Source: Cunninghamia lanceolata
Taxonomy: Eukaryota; Streptophyta; Pinopsida; Cupressales; Cupressaceae
DNA length: 64,000 nucleotides
Direction: 5' to 3'
NCBI GenBank assembly: GCA_027924645.1
Contig: BSBN01000039.1
Location: 22,294,001-22,358,000, forward strand
The first letter of the stretch is position 1; every line of letters begins with the position of its first letter. A program made the translations under genes and the position numbers. Below are positions 33,254-45,445 of the stretch, in pieces. A model generated the notes under the pieces. The model was not told where the DNA came from. It searched no databases and saw only the letters and a program-made list of their open reading frames with translations.

Positions 33254-34342
33254 TGTTGATAACTGAGAGGGGGGGTGAATCAATTATCCTAATTATTTAT
33301 GCTTTCTGAACTTTATTAGTAATCAATGTAATATTAATCCAAATGAGCAAACATAATCATGAAATGGAAATACACATGACATAGTATTTTTGACGTGGAA
33401 ACCTTATTAAGGGAGAAAACCACGGGGTGATTAACCCAAGATTGTATTCTCTGTTAGAAGAATGGAAATACAAAATGGCACTTGCCAATTAGGGCTCACT
33501 GCCCGAGCACACTGCTCACAAGGAGGCACACTACCTACAAGAGGCACACTGTCTACAAAAAGAGTGTTATACAATACTTGAACTGATTGGTAGCATCCAC
33601 ATATGTTGGAGTTCAGTTCCTATTAGGCTCAGTACACTGATTTGCTGCATTTCATCTTTCCTCTTCTCTTATGTTGCTTTCCTTTCACATACCGGACCTT
33701 CCTTACTGCTTCTGCTCTGCTATGCTTTTATTCGCACATCAACAACAACCACGACACTTCTCATAACCAAATCCATCTTGTATATATATCCACAAAAGTG
33801 ATTTCATCACCTTTCTAGTCGACACCCAAAATAGTCAATCTTTTCACAAACTCTGATCTGTCGGCTGAATCCTTGCACACGAAGTAATGTGGATCAAGGA
33901 TATACTTGTGGAAATCATTAATTATGTTGGCCAAACATAATTCAAGCCTTCATAACCTTTACCAACATCAGTAACAGATCCGAAATAATGTTTGATGTTC
34001 TGCCAGTCAGTTCTTCCTCTATTCACACTGTCACTTGGGAACCCGACACTCAAGCATTCATATCTCTTTATCCTTTCCACACCGAAGGTTCAAACCTTGG
34101 AATCTATCAGTTAAGATACTCCTTTTAACTTCCCCAAATCTGCACTTCACCAAGATACTTCCTCTGAGAGATCCGGACCTGTCTGTCGGACCTTGCCACA
34201 TGCTCTGTTCTTGTTTACCGAACCACAACATTCTTCACTCTGACTTCCGATAGAGACACACCATGTCCTGCGGATGTGTGGGATGAACTTTGTTGCCATC
34301 AATGACAACAATCATGAATCCATATAGTGTCTCTTGCCAACA
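33254..34342 (-). repeat. 5' LTR of non-autonomous element
   Basis: Pairs with 27040-28127. The U5-end stem has one mismatch here (TCAATTATC). A TATATATATC word at about 33779 is placed like a minus-strand TATA box. Confidence 0.9.
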
Positions 34343-34347
34343 GGTAC

Positions 34348-34788
34348 TTATCCAAGGTACCATAAAAATGGTTTTCACCATTGGACGAAGGAATTTCTGT
34401 TTACTATTTTGATTTTTCTCTTTTTGTTGGTCTTTTTTTCTTCTTTTTCTTTTTTTTTTTAAATTTTATTCATGGGATGGGGAATATGAAGGAAATGAGG
34501 GACTCAATCATTTGTGTCCATAACAAGGTAATAGTGTCCCATTATGGATGGAAGTCACAGATGGACCATGTCAAGTGTCATTATGCTCATGGATGTTGGT
34601 AGATGTGGGAAGATGGAAAGGGTGGAGTAGGTAGATAGTGGATTATGTAGGGAAGGATAGTGGATTATGATGTGGATTATGGATTGAAGGATTAGTGGCC
34701 TTATGGACAAAGGGATGAGGGGATTGGAGGATGGGGATATTAGGTGTTGGGAGAAGTGAAGGTAAAGTGGATGGAGGAAGGTGTATGG
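34348..34788 (-). other. Non-coding internal part of element Y
   Basis: Contains a T-rich run (about 34420-34465) and GGATTATGGAT/GGATAGTGG words. No gene. It lies 3' of the Y protein on the minus strand. Confidence 0.4.
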
Positions 34789-36049
34789 TCACATGCTTTT
34801 GAGATTTGTAGGATGATGGAGGATGAATGACAACATATGTTTTGGGGGTATGATGTGGTTTATGATGAAAAAAATAGATTTAGGAGGCATGGAGGTGGTA
34901 CCAACATATTGGGATTGTTTTCCTTGGGGTATATAGCTAGGGCCATGTGATTGTGGAGGGAATTTGACATGGATGGGCTCTAAAATACCTTGTTCATGAA
35001 GGCCTAAACCTTTACCTTGATAATTCATGTTTTGGAGTATGTGATGGACAATGGAATTTTGGGTGTTTTGGACACAAGACACAAGCTCATTATTTGATGG
35101 GGAAGGTGAGGTGGTGGATAGAGGGTGTTTCTTTCCTAGAAGAGAACATTCATGGATGAAGGTAGTAAGACCAATGGGATAGGATGATGGATTTGCAATA
35201 GGGTCGATAGTGGAGGAAAAAGGATCAATATGATCTTGATTATCATTATGCTCATTAAGATCCAAGATATTTGTTTGATCATCTATGTTTACTTGGGGGC
35301 CAAGTGTCTCATCAAAGGAAGTGGATGTTGTTGGATCATGGATAGGACTAGATGGAGGATGGATAGGAGCAGTGGAAGTGGTGGACTTTGGATTAAGTGT
35401 ACTATGGATGGGATCAATTTTCTCATGGATAGGCTCTTGATTATAGAAAAAGATATTGGTTATGGATAGGTTGATCATATGATGGAATGGAATCAGGGAT
35501 GGGATTAGATAGGATGTTTAGATTTTGATTAGGATGAGGGGTTGATGTTTCCACATGCTTTAGACTAAGCTCTTGACATAGATCTCAGTTTTATTGAATG
35601 GGAGTGGGAGACTCTTGCATAGGATTCATAGGCTCTAGTTGATCAAAAACATGGATACATGATAGATCTTGACTTGAACTCATAGTAAGGGGATCTTCAA
35701 GAGGCTTCATGGGTTGTGGACTATATGATGGGTTTGAAGGAATAGGCATATTGTTTGAAGGTTCTTGGATAGGTGTTTGATGACATAGAGATGGTTGATT
35801 CCTTGCTAATAGCCATTGGATCACATCCTTCATAAGTGTATGGGTGGATGGATAATAAAGGTAGATGTCGTAGACTTAGGATTAGGATTTGGTGGAGGGA
35901 TAATGTGATTGGATGGATTAGGATTAGGATTATCTAGCATAATCTTACCACAATTTATGAGGTTTTTCATCAATCTCTTAAGTATAGCACAATTGAATGT
36001 CTTATGGCCCTTAGACCTATGGTATGCACAATAATCATTTTCATTATAC
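34789..36049 (-). pseudogene. Element Y protein, part 2: knuckle-like motif and G-patch
   Basis: From the Z insertion site leftward the frame reads NDYCAYHRSKGHKTFNC, a C-x2-H-x4-H-x4-C motif found in many plant gypsy gag proteins, then LKRLMKNLINCGKIML. A Pro/Ser/Asn/His-rich stretch with two frame changes (35833 and about 35480) follows. At about 35050-34970 ILQNMNYQGKGLGLHEQGI matches the G-patch signature (hydrophobic-x-G-x-G-x-GLG ... GI), usual downstream of gag/protease in some plant gypsy polyproteins. Past 34789 there is no polymerase. It continues the protein begun at 51705. Confidence 0.75.
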
Positions 36050-37274
36050 TATTTATGATAGAAAAGGGAGACTAGCCTAAAAGATTAAACTAGGTCAAAA
36101 CCCTCTTCTATTAAACATTAGGACACAAACTGAGCTTAGCTTCTAACCATGAAGGAGAGCCAAACTACAGGGGTTTTTCCCTTTTGTTGTATAGAGAAGA
36201 GTCAACCAAATTCAATCAAGATCTAGTAATAAAACTAGGGCAAATTACTAAACTTCAAATGGCAAAGGTTTGCTAATAACTAACTGTCAAAAATAAATAT
36301 CAGAAATCTAAAAGTACAATAGAGATCAAGAAGCAGAGTAAAACTTGGATCTGGATTCAGATGCACAAAAGACCATGGCACTTGGGCACCCTAGATCCTA
36401 ATTAGGGTTTGGCAGATCTCTGAGTATCACCAAACCTGTACCTGCAAATCCTTTCTTCTTCCTGGATCTTGTCTTCAAAAACCTATATCTTCAACCTCTG
36501 CACAAGCAAAGAGGAAAAGGTTGTGCTATGTATAGGGGCTTTCCTTAGTCAAAACCTATGTTGGTGTTTCTACCTCCACTACAATGATGATTAGATCCAA
36601 GAGTGTGTGCCCTAGGATGGCAGAGGGAGGATCTACAATATATGATGAAAGTATGAATGAAAATGATGAAGATTACCACAAGATGTGAAACCCTAGTTAG
36701 AGTAGATGCTCAAGATCATGCACCAACAAGGAGAGCGATGGAGAAGGCTTGAAACTTCCTTCAAGACCTACAAACAAAATTCATAAAATCCACAAGTAGA
36801 TAGGAAATCCAAGTATGAAGAGTACTTTAGCATAGAAGATCAAAACATGTGAACAAACTCTAATTTTGCATTAGGCATCTTATTATCATCTAGGTATAAA
36901 ATGAATTGAAAAACTCCTTTATATATGCATTCCCGCTCACAAATGACAAATAAAACAAACGGGGCCGACATGTAAAAACTAGGGAGGTGTTCTAAGCTGA
37001 CACCACAAGAGAGAGACTAAAGGACTCATTTGGGACCAGGGCACTTGGGCGCCCTAGTCCTTTATCCCCACAAACTCTATGGAGTGTCTAATGTCATGGG
37101 ATTAGGGTAGTCCTAAGTTTATTCTATTAGGTTTATTCATTAGGATCAAGATTTTATCATTTTATGCTCAAAAGGTGTTAAAATAGGTCCTGATTAACAA
37201 AGGTAGACATTTTAGGTCCAACCAGGTACTAAACTAGGTGTAAACTTATAGTGTACAGATTTTACTCCATAACA
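36050..37274 (-). repeat. 3' LTR of gypsy Z
   Basis: Plus-strand borders TATTTATGATAG (first bases degraded from TGTTTAGGATAG) and TCCATAACA. Very similar to 49690-50914. ATGCATATATAA on the minus strand near 36920 is the likely TATA box. X1 and X2 are distant relatives. Confidence 0.88.
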
Positions 37275-37938
37275 TTTAGCCCCCACTTTAGCATGGGTAT
37301 GAAGTTACGTTCGAACACACACTAAAGGAAGAAGAAGATAGATTTCAAACATGCAGACATAGAAGCCAAAGACTTCAGCCAAGTTGTGGACCATAGTAGC
37401 TCCTAAGCTTAGGATTCTAAGGTTGCATACACATAGGCAAAGTGATTTTCACACATATGTGGAGACTAAAGCATACATAAGAATAAATGTAAGAGACAAG
37501 CCATACACAAAGGAAATAAATGCCATACATAATGCATACACACTTTACACGAAGCATACACATAAGGCATAAAGAATACATAGAAAACACATGATGAAGA
37601 CACACAAAACACAAGTTCAAACATAATGCATCAAACAAAAAAACATAGTAACAAACACATGAGGCACATGACTCTGATGCTCGATTGCTCTATCACTAGG
37701 GGTCATGTGAAGAGAAATGCCCTCATGGATCACACACTATTAAGGACTACTGAATCACTAGGTGACCAAGACAAGTCACATGAAACAAATGGGCTAGCAA
37801 ACTTCGTTGCACTAGGTGGCTCATGGACCAAAAGGAAACATCACAGGCTAGTGAGGACTACTGAATCACTAGGTGAGTTCCATGTCAACCATAATAAACA
37901 AGTATGTAACCAAAAGAGAGCATAGCGCAATGTGCCCC
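37275..37938 (-). other. 3' end of Z with polypurine tract
   Basis: On the minus strand AAAGTGGGGGCTAAA (37275-37290) precedes the LTR start TGTTATGG. The rest is non-coding. CACTAGGTGA-type wording repeats twice (37758-37770 and 37868-37880) within a duplicated TACTGAATCACTAGGTGA. The last five bases GCCCC are the copia target duplication. Confidence 0.6.
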
Positions 37939-39192
37939 TGTTGGAAAATGTGCCTCAAATTACTAGCTTGCAGTGTTGTGTGTTTTGTTGGCCTGACTAT
38001 TCATCTTTGGTGTGACCTTGCTCCTAGTCTCCTCGATGGACCAATAACACTTTGGCATTATGTACTTTGTCAGTGGGAGTTGGTCACTTGGGAGGGAGTC
38101 ACTTGGAAGTCTCCTCAACAACTAGGTATAGTGCATTGGCTGCATCGGTGAGACAAGTCTATATCAGTGTGAGTTACCACATCGTCCCTTTGATGGTTTG
38201 ATGGGAAGTAACGTACACATTGTGATCACTCATTGGGAGGACTAAAGAGTATCGAAGGGACATGGCAATATTGGAGGGAGTCATCATAGAGTCTGTTGAC
38301 ATATCTGATGCTGACATGGCAGTTGCGACCACATGGAGCCATATGATCTTCATCGAAGAGATAACCTCATATCGATGGGAAACGATATGTTGTCTCATCA
38401 ATATGGTTGATACTTGCCAGCCCGTGGGTGCCTTGGTAGGACCCGTGCTAAGTGGAAAGTGAGGATTCGATGGAGGTTGTATAACTCGATGACATGGAGG
38501 AAACTGTGGTCAAAGAAAACAAAGTGGATATCAGTGTGACATTCAGAGTTTGGCGTGAGATGATTATTGTCTCCTCGATACTTAGATGTGAAGAATTAGT
38601 GAAAGCTTGGAGTGTTGGCTCCTGTCGAAGGGACACATGGATGTCAAAGAGACACTGTCCTCAGTCTCTTCGAGAGTTTCGATGGACAGTGATAGTTATG
38701 TTTTGTGTTGACAATTAGACGGTTTGAGACTGTTTGCTATAGGAACCGAATCGACCAATTTCTTGGATGGCATGGAATGTAGAACGAATAGTCTTCTGTG
38801 GTAACCAAATGAAATGAGGTCTACATTGTAACTATGTAAAGCAATCATTGAATTGTCTAGTTAAGTAGTGTGAGAGGCTGATCAGAGAAATGTTGTGCCA
38901 CCATTTCTGGTTATTGTGAATAAACATCTGTGAAAGCACAAGTCTGCAACTTTGTATGTAAACATCATTTACTGTAATACAAAGTGACTTTTCTTGTTTT
39001 GTGGGTTTTTCTCCCGTAAAGGGTTTTCCCATGTAAATCTAGTATTTTTTCTATGTATTGTTTAAATTATCTATTCTGTCATTCTATTAATGTGCATATT
39101 TAATGGACTATAATTGAAATTAAATGTGCTTTCTACATTTCTCTTCTAAGAATTGGCATTAGGAAGGTGTTTCTGCACTTGCTTTCCTTACA
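37939..39192 (+). repeat. 5' LTR of copia C
   Basis: TGTTGGAAAATGTG ... TTCCTTACA. The 3' copy is about 50 bases longer, mainly because of an internal duplication near 43580-43660 (GACAAGTCTATAT-GGTGTGAGTTA occurs twice there). Confidence 0.92.
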
Positions 39193-39194
39193 AG

Positions 39195-39209
39195 TGGTAT
39201 CATAGCCTA
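39195..39209 (+). other. Primer binding site of copia C
   Basis: TGGTATCATAGCC, two bases after the LTR; one base differs from TATCAGAGCC. Confidence 0.85.
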
Positions 39210-39312
39210 TTCAGTTGTGTTATCCTTGTGGGTGAGTCAAGTTTTTTGTACTAATTTGGTTTAGTGGGAGTTTTGTAGAGAAATCAATTTGAAATCTTAT
39301 TGCAGATTTAAG

Positions 39313-40100
39313 ATGGCAAGCACATCTAAAAGAATAGAGATTGAGAAGTTCAACGGTGGCAATTTTGAGTTGTGGAAACTCAAAATGGAATATTTTCTCA
39401 TGGATCAAGAGTTATGGATTGTAGTGTGCTCTACAAAACCATTAGCAACCTCACAAGAAGACTGGGATACAATAGACCGAAAAGCCAAGGGTCTAATCAG
39501 ACTATGCTTGGATGATTCAATTCTTTTGAATGTCCATGAAGAGAAGACAACGAAACTTATGTGGAAGAAGCTTGGTGATATTTATCAGGGGAAATCTTTG
39601 GTAAATAAGTTATTCTTGGGGAAGAAGCTATACTCATTGAAGATGAAGGAAGGAGCATCTATTGTAGATCATTTGAATGTGTTCAATATGATTGTTGCTT
39701 AGTTGACATCTGTGGGTGTGAAGATTGAAGACGAGGATCATTGCATGATCCTGTTGTGTTCATTTCCTGACACATGGGATCACCTAGTAATGGCTATTGG
39801 GAGTACAACAACCACTTTCACCATGGATGGTGTGGTTGCTTTGCTGTTATCAGAGGAAATGCGAAGGAAGTCTTCTGAGATGGCCAAGGAGGCCCTTATT
39901 GTTCGAGGCAGAACAAAGGAGAAAGGCAAGAATAAGACTAGAAGTCTAAATCCAAGTCAGAGGGGAGATCAAAGTCTCCTAGCAAAAAGTCCAAGGTGAA
40001 ATGCTGAAACTGTGGGCAGACTAGACATATCTGGAAAGATTGCAAAGAGGAGAAAAAGAAGAAGAAGAACAATTCTTCTGATAATGATTCTTCTTAGAGT
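39313..40100 (+). pseudogene. Copia C gag
   Basis: Starts at ATG 39313 (MASTSKRIEIEKFNGGNFEL). The UBN2-type core includes ELWKLKMEYFLMDQELW and KTTKLMWKKLGDIYQGKSL. A TAG at 39700 sits between MIVA and LTSVG, where related proteins have Gln. The second part runs to 39999 with LLCSFPDTWDHLVMAIG. The knuckle near 40000-40035 reads C-stop? then NCGQTRHIWKDC: the frame around its first Cys is disturbed (AAATGCTGAAAC). A Lys-rich tail follows. Confidence 0.9.
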
Positions 40101-40770
40101 GAAGCAGATGCCTTCATTGCAGCCTTGGCGACTTAGGCATTAGATGATGTTTTGCTAATTGACTCAGGTTCGTCCTTTCACATGACATCTCATAGAGATT
40201 GGTTTTTGAAGTATGAAGAATACAAAGGTGGAAGGGTGTATTTGGGTGATGATTCTCACCTGGAAATTGTTAGCCATGGAAGAGTCAGACTTAAGTTTCT
40301 AGATGGAAGAATTAAAGGAATCAATGATGTAATGCATATACCAAGTCTGGCTCAAAATTTGCTTTCTGTTACTAAGTTTAATGATGTCGGTGTGCAAGTT
40401 TCTTTCTCGAATGGTGGCTATAAAATGACTAGAGGCTCTTTGGTGTTGGCCAAGGGTGCATGCATAAGCACTCTATACAAGCTAGACACACATGCTATTT
40501 AATGTAACAATGTCTTTGCAAAGTCAAGTAAATCTGCTCATGTAGGGAAGGAAAACATTGTTCCTCTGGGTGCAAATTCCTTGGAGGTGAAAATCCTAGC
40601 AAAGAAAACCATGTTGTGGCATCATAGACTCGGTCACATAGGAGAAAAAGGCTTAAAAGGCTTGAAAAATAAAAACCTGGTTGAAGGGCTTGAAGATTGT
40701 AACCTTGAGTTTGAATTTTGTGAACATTGCATTTATGGAAAGCAACGCCATGTTTCTTTTTACTCTAGTC
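40101..40770 (+). pseudogene. Copia C protease and integrase zinc region
   Basis: After SEADAFIAALAT and a TAG the frame reads DDVLLIDSGSSFHMTS, so the protease DSG site is intact, then GINDVMHIPSLAQNLLSV. A stop at 40500 separates the zinc-binding region, which is intact as H-x-H-C-C: MLWHHRLGHIGEKGL and EFCEHCIYGKQRHV. Confidence 0.9.
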
Positions 40771-41560
40771 CTCATAAATCTTCTAGCATACTAGATTATG
40801 TTCACTCTGATGTGTTTGGTCCAGTGAATGTTTCTTCATTATCAAAGTCTAACTATTATGTTTCATTTATTGATGACTATTCGAGAAGAGCATTTGTGTA
40901 TTTTATAAAAAGTAAATTAGAAGTGTTCAGTCAGTTTAAGGAGTTTAAAACTTTGGTAGAAAATTAGACTGGTAGAAAAATTAAATGCTTGAGGATGGAT
41001 AATGGTGGTGAATTTTGTTCTGCAGATTTTGAAAGGTATTGCAAAGACCATGGGATTAAAAGGCATAAAACTACACCTTATACTCCACAGCAGAATGGAG
41101 TTGCTGAAAGATTGAATAGGACGCTGATGGAAAAGGCAAGAAGTATGTTGAGCAATGCTGGTCTAGAGCAGAAGTTATGGGCTAAGGTTGTGGCTATAGC
41201 ATGTTACTTGAATAATCATTCACCTACTTTAGCACTTGTTGATAAAACACCTTTAGAAGCATGGTCTGGTAAGAAGCCCTCTTTAAGACACATTAGAGTC
41301 TTTGGCTATGAGGCATATGCATATGTGCTGAATGAGAAAAGATCTAAATTGGAAAATAAGGCTTTAAAATGTATCTTCATTGGTTATGCTATTAGTGTGA
41401 AAGGATACAAGCTTTGAAATTTGGTTACTGAGAAGGTATTGTACAGTAGAAGTGTAATCTTTTGTGAGCTAAAACCTTCTACAATGGATCTGCAGTTAGA
41501 GATAAAAGAAAAAGAAAAGAATGTACTTGAAATTCCTCTAACTCTAGATAAAGAGGAAAT
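40771..41560 (+). pseudogene. Copia C integrase core
   Basis: The catalytic triad is kept: DYVHSDVFGPVN, LRMDNGGEFCSADF and QQNGVAERLNRTL. A TAG after LVEN (about 40965) and a TGA after GYKL (about 41416) interrupt it. The C-terminal LENKALKCIFIGY block is present, then EKVLYSRSVIF in the expected frame. Confidence 0.9.
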
Positions 41561-43322
41561 ATGAATTCTAAATGTACTTGATACTGAGGAGAGCTCAAGT
41601 AGTTCTGAACAAAAAGAAGAACTACAACCTTAGCCTCGGCCAGTGAGGAGGTCTACACGTGAGAAGCGACAACCTGAAAGGTATGGATATTCTATGTTGG
41701 ATTCAAGTTGTGCCTATGCTTTGATTGCTAACACTGATGAGCCTAGGATTGTGAAAGAGGTTATTAAAATGTCTGATTCAGATTCTTGGTTGGAAGCCAT
41801 GAATGAAGAAATGGCATCTTTGAAAAAGAATGAAACCCGGGATTTGGTACCTTTACCCAAAGGTTGAAAGCCCGTTGGCTGTAAATGGGTATTTAAAAAG
41901 AAAATTTGTCTAGATGGTAGTGTTGAAAAGTATAAAGCTAGGTTGGTTGCGAAAGGTTATTCTCAGGTAGAGGGAATTGATTATGGAGAAATATTTTCTC
42001 CTGTAGCTAAGATAACATCTATCAGGTTTCTTTTGTCACTTGCAGCAGCGTATGACTTAGAGATTGAGCAGATGGATGTGATGACATCATTTCTTCATGG
42101 AGATTTGGAAGAAGAAATTTATATGTCCCAGCTAGAGCACTTCATTGAAAAAGGTAAAGAAAATCTAGTTTGCAAGTTAAAAGAAATCTCTGTATGGTTT
42201 AAAACAATCACCTAGAATGTGGTACCAAAAGTTTGACATGTTTGTGTTGTCATTGGGATTTGTGAGATCAAAATCAGATCATTATGTGTACTAAAAAAAT
42301 GAAAATGATTGTTTACTTATTATTGCCCTGTATGTGTATGATATGTTATTCATTAGGAATAGTAAGGGTATGATTTCTGATTTGAAATCTCAGTTGTTTG
42401 CACAATTTGAAATGAAAAATTTAGGTGCAGCTAGATATATTCTAGGGATGGAAATTAGAAGGGATAGAGCAAATAGAAAACTTTGGCTCAGCCAGAGCAA
42501 GTTTATAGATTCTGTCCTAAAGAGATTTAATATGATAGATTGCAAGCAATTAGTTATTCCAATGTTGCAGGGAAAGAAACTATATGTTGAAGATTGTCCA
42601 AAATTTCCTATTGAGATGGAGGACATGGCTAGGGTGCCTTATGTGAGTGCAGTTGGTAGTTTGATATATGCAATGATCTGTACAAGGCCAAACATTGCCC
42701 AAGTAATGGGATTACTTAGTTGGTATATGGCTAATCCATGGAGCCTGCATTGGGATGCTATGAAAAGAGTTTTTAGATATTTGAAGGGTACTACTAAGTA
42801 TGCCTTATGCTATCATGGTAACTCTATTGGATCTAATAGTTCAATTAGCATTTGTGGATATGTGGATTCTGATTGGGCAAGGGACATTGATAGTAGAAGA
42901 TCCACCATTGGATATGTATTCACGTTGAATGGTGGTGCAGTTATTGGATGAGCAAGCAATAGGTTGTAGTTTCTTTGTCCACTACCGAGGCTGAGTACAT
43001 GGTAGCAACTCACGCCTGTAAGGAAGCCATTTGGCTTAGACGTTTGTGTTATGATATTGGGTTTGATGTAGGGAAGATTACTATCTATTATAACAGTCAG
43101 AATGTCATTTGTTTGGCAAAAAATCCCACTTTCCATGCTAGGACGAAGCATATAGATGTTTAGTATCATTTTGTTCGTGATATGGTGGAGGATGGAAAGG
43201 TTAATCTCAAAAAAGTGGATACTCTAGAGAATGTTGCTAATACATTGACTAAGCCTGTGAGCATAAATAAGTACAGATGGTGTGCCAGATCAATGGGCCT
43301 TGGGGCCTATGACATTCAATAA
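41561..43322 (+). pseudogene. Copia C reverse transcriptase and RNase H
   Basis: Begins with VRRSTREKRQPERYG, the usual linker. The polymerase shows [47 protein letters not shown] and, after a frameshift at about 42180, [12 protein letters not shown]. The active site reads LYVYDMLFI instead of YVDD, so the first Asp is Tyr. RNase H reads VGSLIYAMICTRPNI, GYVDSDWARDIDSRRSTIG, then after a frame change SLSTTEAEYM and RTKHIDV. TAG codons at about 42970 and 43161 sit at expected Gln. Ends at TAA 43320. Confidence 0.92.
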
Positions 43323-43357
43323 CTTTGAGCATTGGAAGAAGCCAGTAAGTTCTTCGT

Positions 43358-43369
43358 CAAGTGGGAGTA
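43358..43369 (+). other. Polypurine tract of copia C
   Basis: CAAGTGGGAGTA, directly before the 3' LTR. Confidence 0.75.
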
Positions 43370-44672
43370 TGTTGGAAAATGTGCCTCAAATTACTGGCTT
43401 GTAGTGTTGTGTGTTTTGTTAGCCTGACTGTTCATCTTTGGTGTGACCTTGCTCCTAGTCTCCTTGATGGACTGATAACACTTTGGCGTTATGTACTCTG
43501 TCGGCAGGAGTTGGTCACTTCGAAGGGAGTCACTTGGAAGTCCCCTTGATAGGTAGGTACAGTGCATTGGTTGTATCGGCAAGACAAGTCTATATCGGTG
43601 TGAGTTACCACATCGATTGGCTACATCAGTGAGACAAGTCTATATTGGTGTGAGTTAACACATCGTTCCTTCAATGGTCTGATGAGCAGTAACCTACACA
43701 TTGTGATCACTCATCAGGAGGAGTAAAGAGTATCGAAGGGACATGGTGATATTAGAGGGAGTCATCATAGAGTCTGTTCAACATATCTGATGCTGATGTG
43801 GCAATTACGACCACATGGAGCCATATGATCATTGAAGAGACAACCTCATATCAATGGGAAATGATATGTTGTCTCATCAACATGGTTGATACTTGCCAGC
43901 CTGTGAGTGCCTTGGTGGGACTCGTGCTAAGTGGAAAGAGGGGATTCAACGGTGGTTGTATAACTCGATGACATGGAGGAAGTCATGGTCAAAGCAAACA
44001 AAGTGGATATTGATGTGACATTCAGAGTTCAGTGAGAGATGATTATTGTCTCCTTGATACTCTGATGTGAAGTGTTAGCGAAAGCTTGGAGTGTTGACTC
44101 ATGTCGAAGGGACACGGGGATGTCGAAGAGAGACTATCCTCAGTCTCTTCGAGAGTTCCGATGGGCAGTGACAGTTACATTTTGTGTTGATAGTTAGATG
44201 GTTTGAGACTGTTTGCTATAGGAACCAAATCAACTAGTTTCTTGGATGGCATGGAATGTAGAACGAATACTCTTCTGTGGTAATTGAATGAAATGAGGTC
44301 TACATTGTAACAGTGTAAAGCAATCATCAAATTGTTCAGTTGAGCAGTGTGAGAGGCTGATCAGAGAAATATTGTGCCTCCTTTTCTAGTTACTGTGAAT
44401 AAACATTTGTGAAAGCTCAATCCTGCAACTCTGTATGTAAACATCATTTACTGTAATACAAAGTGACTTTACTTGCTGTGTGGGTTTTTCTCCCGTAAAG
44501 GGTTTTCCCACGTAAATCTAGTGTTTTTTCTATGTGTTGTTTAAATTGTCTATTCTGTCATTCTGTTTAATGTGCATCTTTAATGGACTATGATTGAAAT
44601 TAAATGTGCTTTCTACATTTCTCTTCTAAGAATTGGCATTAGGAAGGCATTTCCGCACATTCTTTCCTTATA
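43370..44672 (+). repeat. 3' LTR of copia C
   Basis: TGTTGGAAAATGTG ... TTCCTTATA, the final ACA changed to ATA. Pairs with 37939-39192. Confidence 0.92.
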
Positions 44673-44677
44673 GCCCC

Positions 44678-45445
44678 ACCTTAAAGTGATTGCTAACTCC
44701 TATTAGGGAGCAATTGCTTTAAGGTAGAATAAACCACAGGACAAGCATAAGATCTTTTTGAAAGCACATGCCAATTAGATATGCATTCCTAAAAACTACA
44801 CCATGACAAGGGGTTGCCCCCACAAAAGACCAATCGAGGTGATGCTACAAGCATGATACATAATGGCTTGTGTAGTCATGGTATGATGCCGAGCATAGCA
44901 ACAAGGTACCACATAAATGAAACATCAATGAAACAACAAGTTATACTAAGTAATAACAAAGGGATCTACCTGACTGGCATTAGTATATGAATGGGTGTGC
45001 ACTAGGAGATATATTGAGACTATATATATTTGGAACTGCCATCATCCGCCAGCTAGTAGAACTATAGAGATAGAGGAAGAAATATCACATGAAATCAAAT
45101 AAAAACCCTTGGGTCAACAAGGGAGAATGCCAAAACATCCTATGCCTTGCATCATCCCCAAAGTTAACAACAACAATGCAACTTACGACATATAGAAGAA
45201 TGATGAAACAAATAGAGAGAATGTCATAACAGCTTTCAGTCCCTTTGTATCCTTGCACCTATAAGGGTGTCAAGGGTCATCCAAAGAGAGCTTAACAACA
45301 ACAAGAACATAAATAAAGTATCAAACAACACATCATAGGGGAAAATAATCACATGCACTCATGACATAATAATAAAAACAAGGGACCCCATTCACGAGTC
45401 AACCTAAAGCAAATCATCCTCCTCCCAATTTTGCTAATCACTAAT
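44678..45445 (-). other. Non-coding part of Z
   Basis: No credible coding. A short inverted repeat (CTTAAAGTGATTGCT and AGCAATTGCTTTAAG, 44681-44725) lies at its left end. This is where a gypsy would have integrase and polymerase, but only about 1.4 kb of Z remains between its protease region and its 3' LTR. Confidence 0.5.

Larger units (their letters stand above)
27040..34342 (-). mobile_element. Non-autonomous copia-type element with two own proteins
   Basis: A 7.3-kb LTR element with 1088/1089-bp LTRs, an exact 5-bp target duplication GGTAC (27035-27039 and 34343-34347), a Met-tRNA primer site and clustered polypurine tracts. LTR ends, primer site and tracts resemble copia family A. In place of gag-pol it carries ORF1 (coiled coil plus four zinc knuckles, 32007-33188) and ORF2 (about 1060 codons, 28371-31556). 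I see no protease, integrase or reverse transcriptase, so it must borrow them. LTRs differ at roughly 4% in the first 200 bases by eye, so the insertion is moderately old. Confidence 0.9.
37939..44672 (+). mobile_element. Copia element C, full length, nested in Z
   Basis: A 6.7-kb copia with LTRs of 1254 and 1303 bp, primer site, gag, protease, integrase, reverse transcriptase and RNase H in copia order, and an exact target duplication GCCCC (37934-37938 and 44673-44677). Frames are broken by many stops, most of them TAG at expected Gln codons. The proteins differ clearly from family A. Confidence 0.93.

Noticed and set aside
37384..38718. Several frames of 60-99 residues on both strands
   Set aside because: They lie in the Z 3' end and the copia C LTR; those in the LTR are disrupted in the partner copy at 43.4-44.6 kb.
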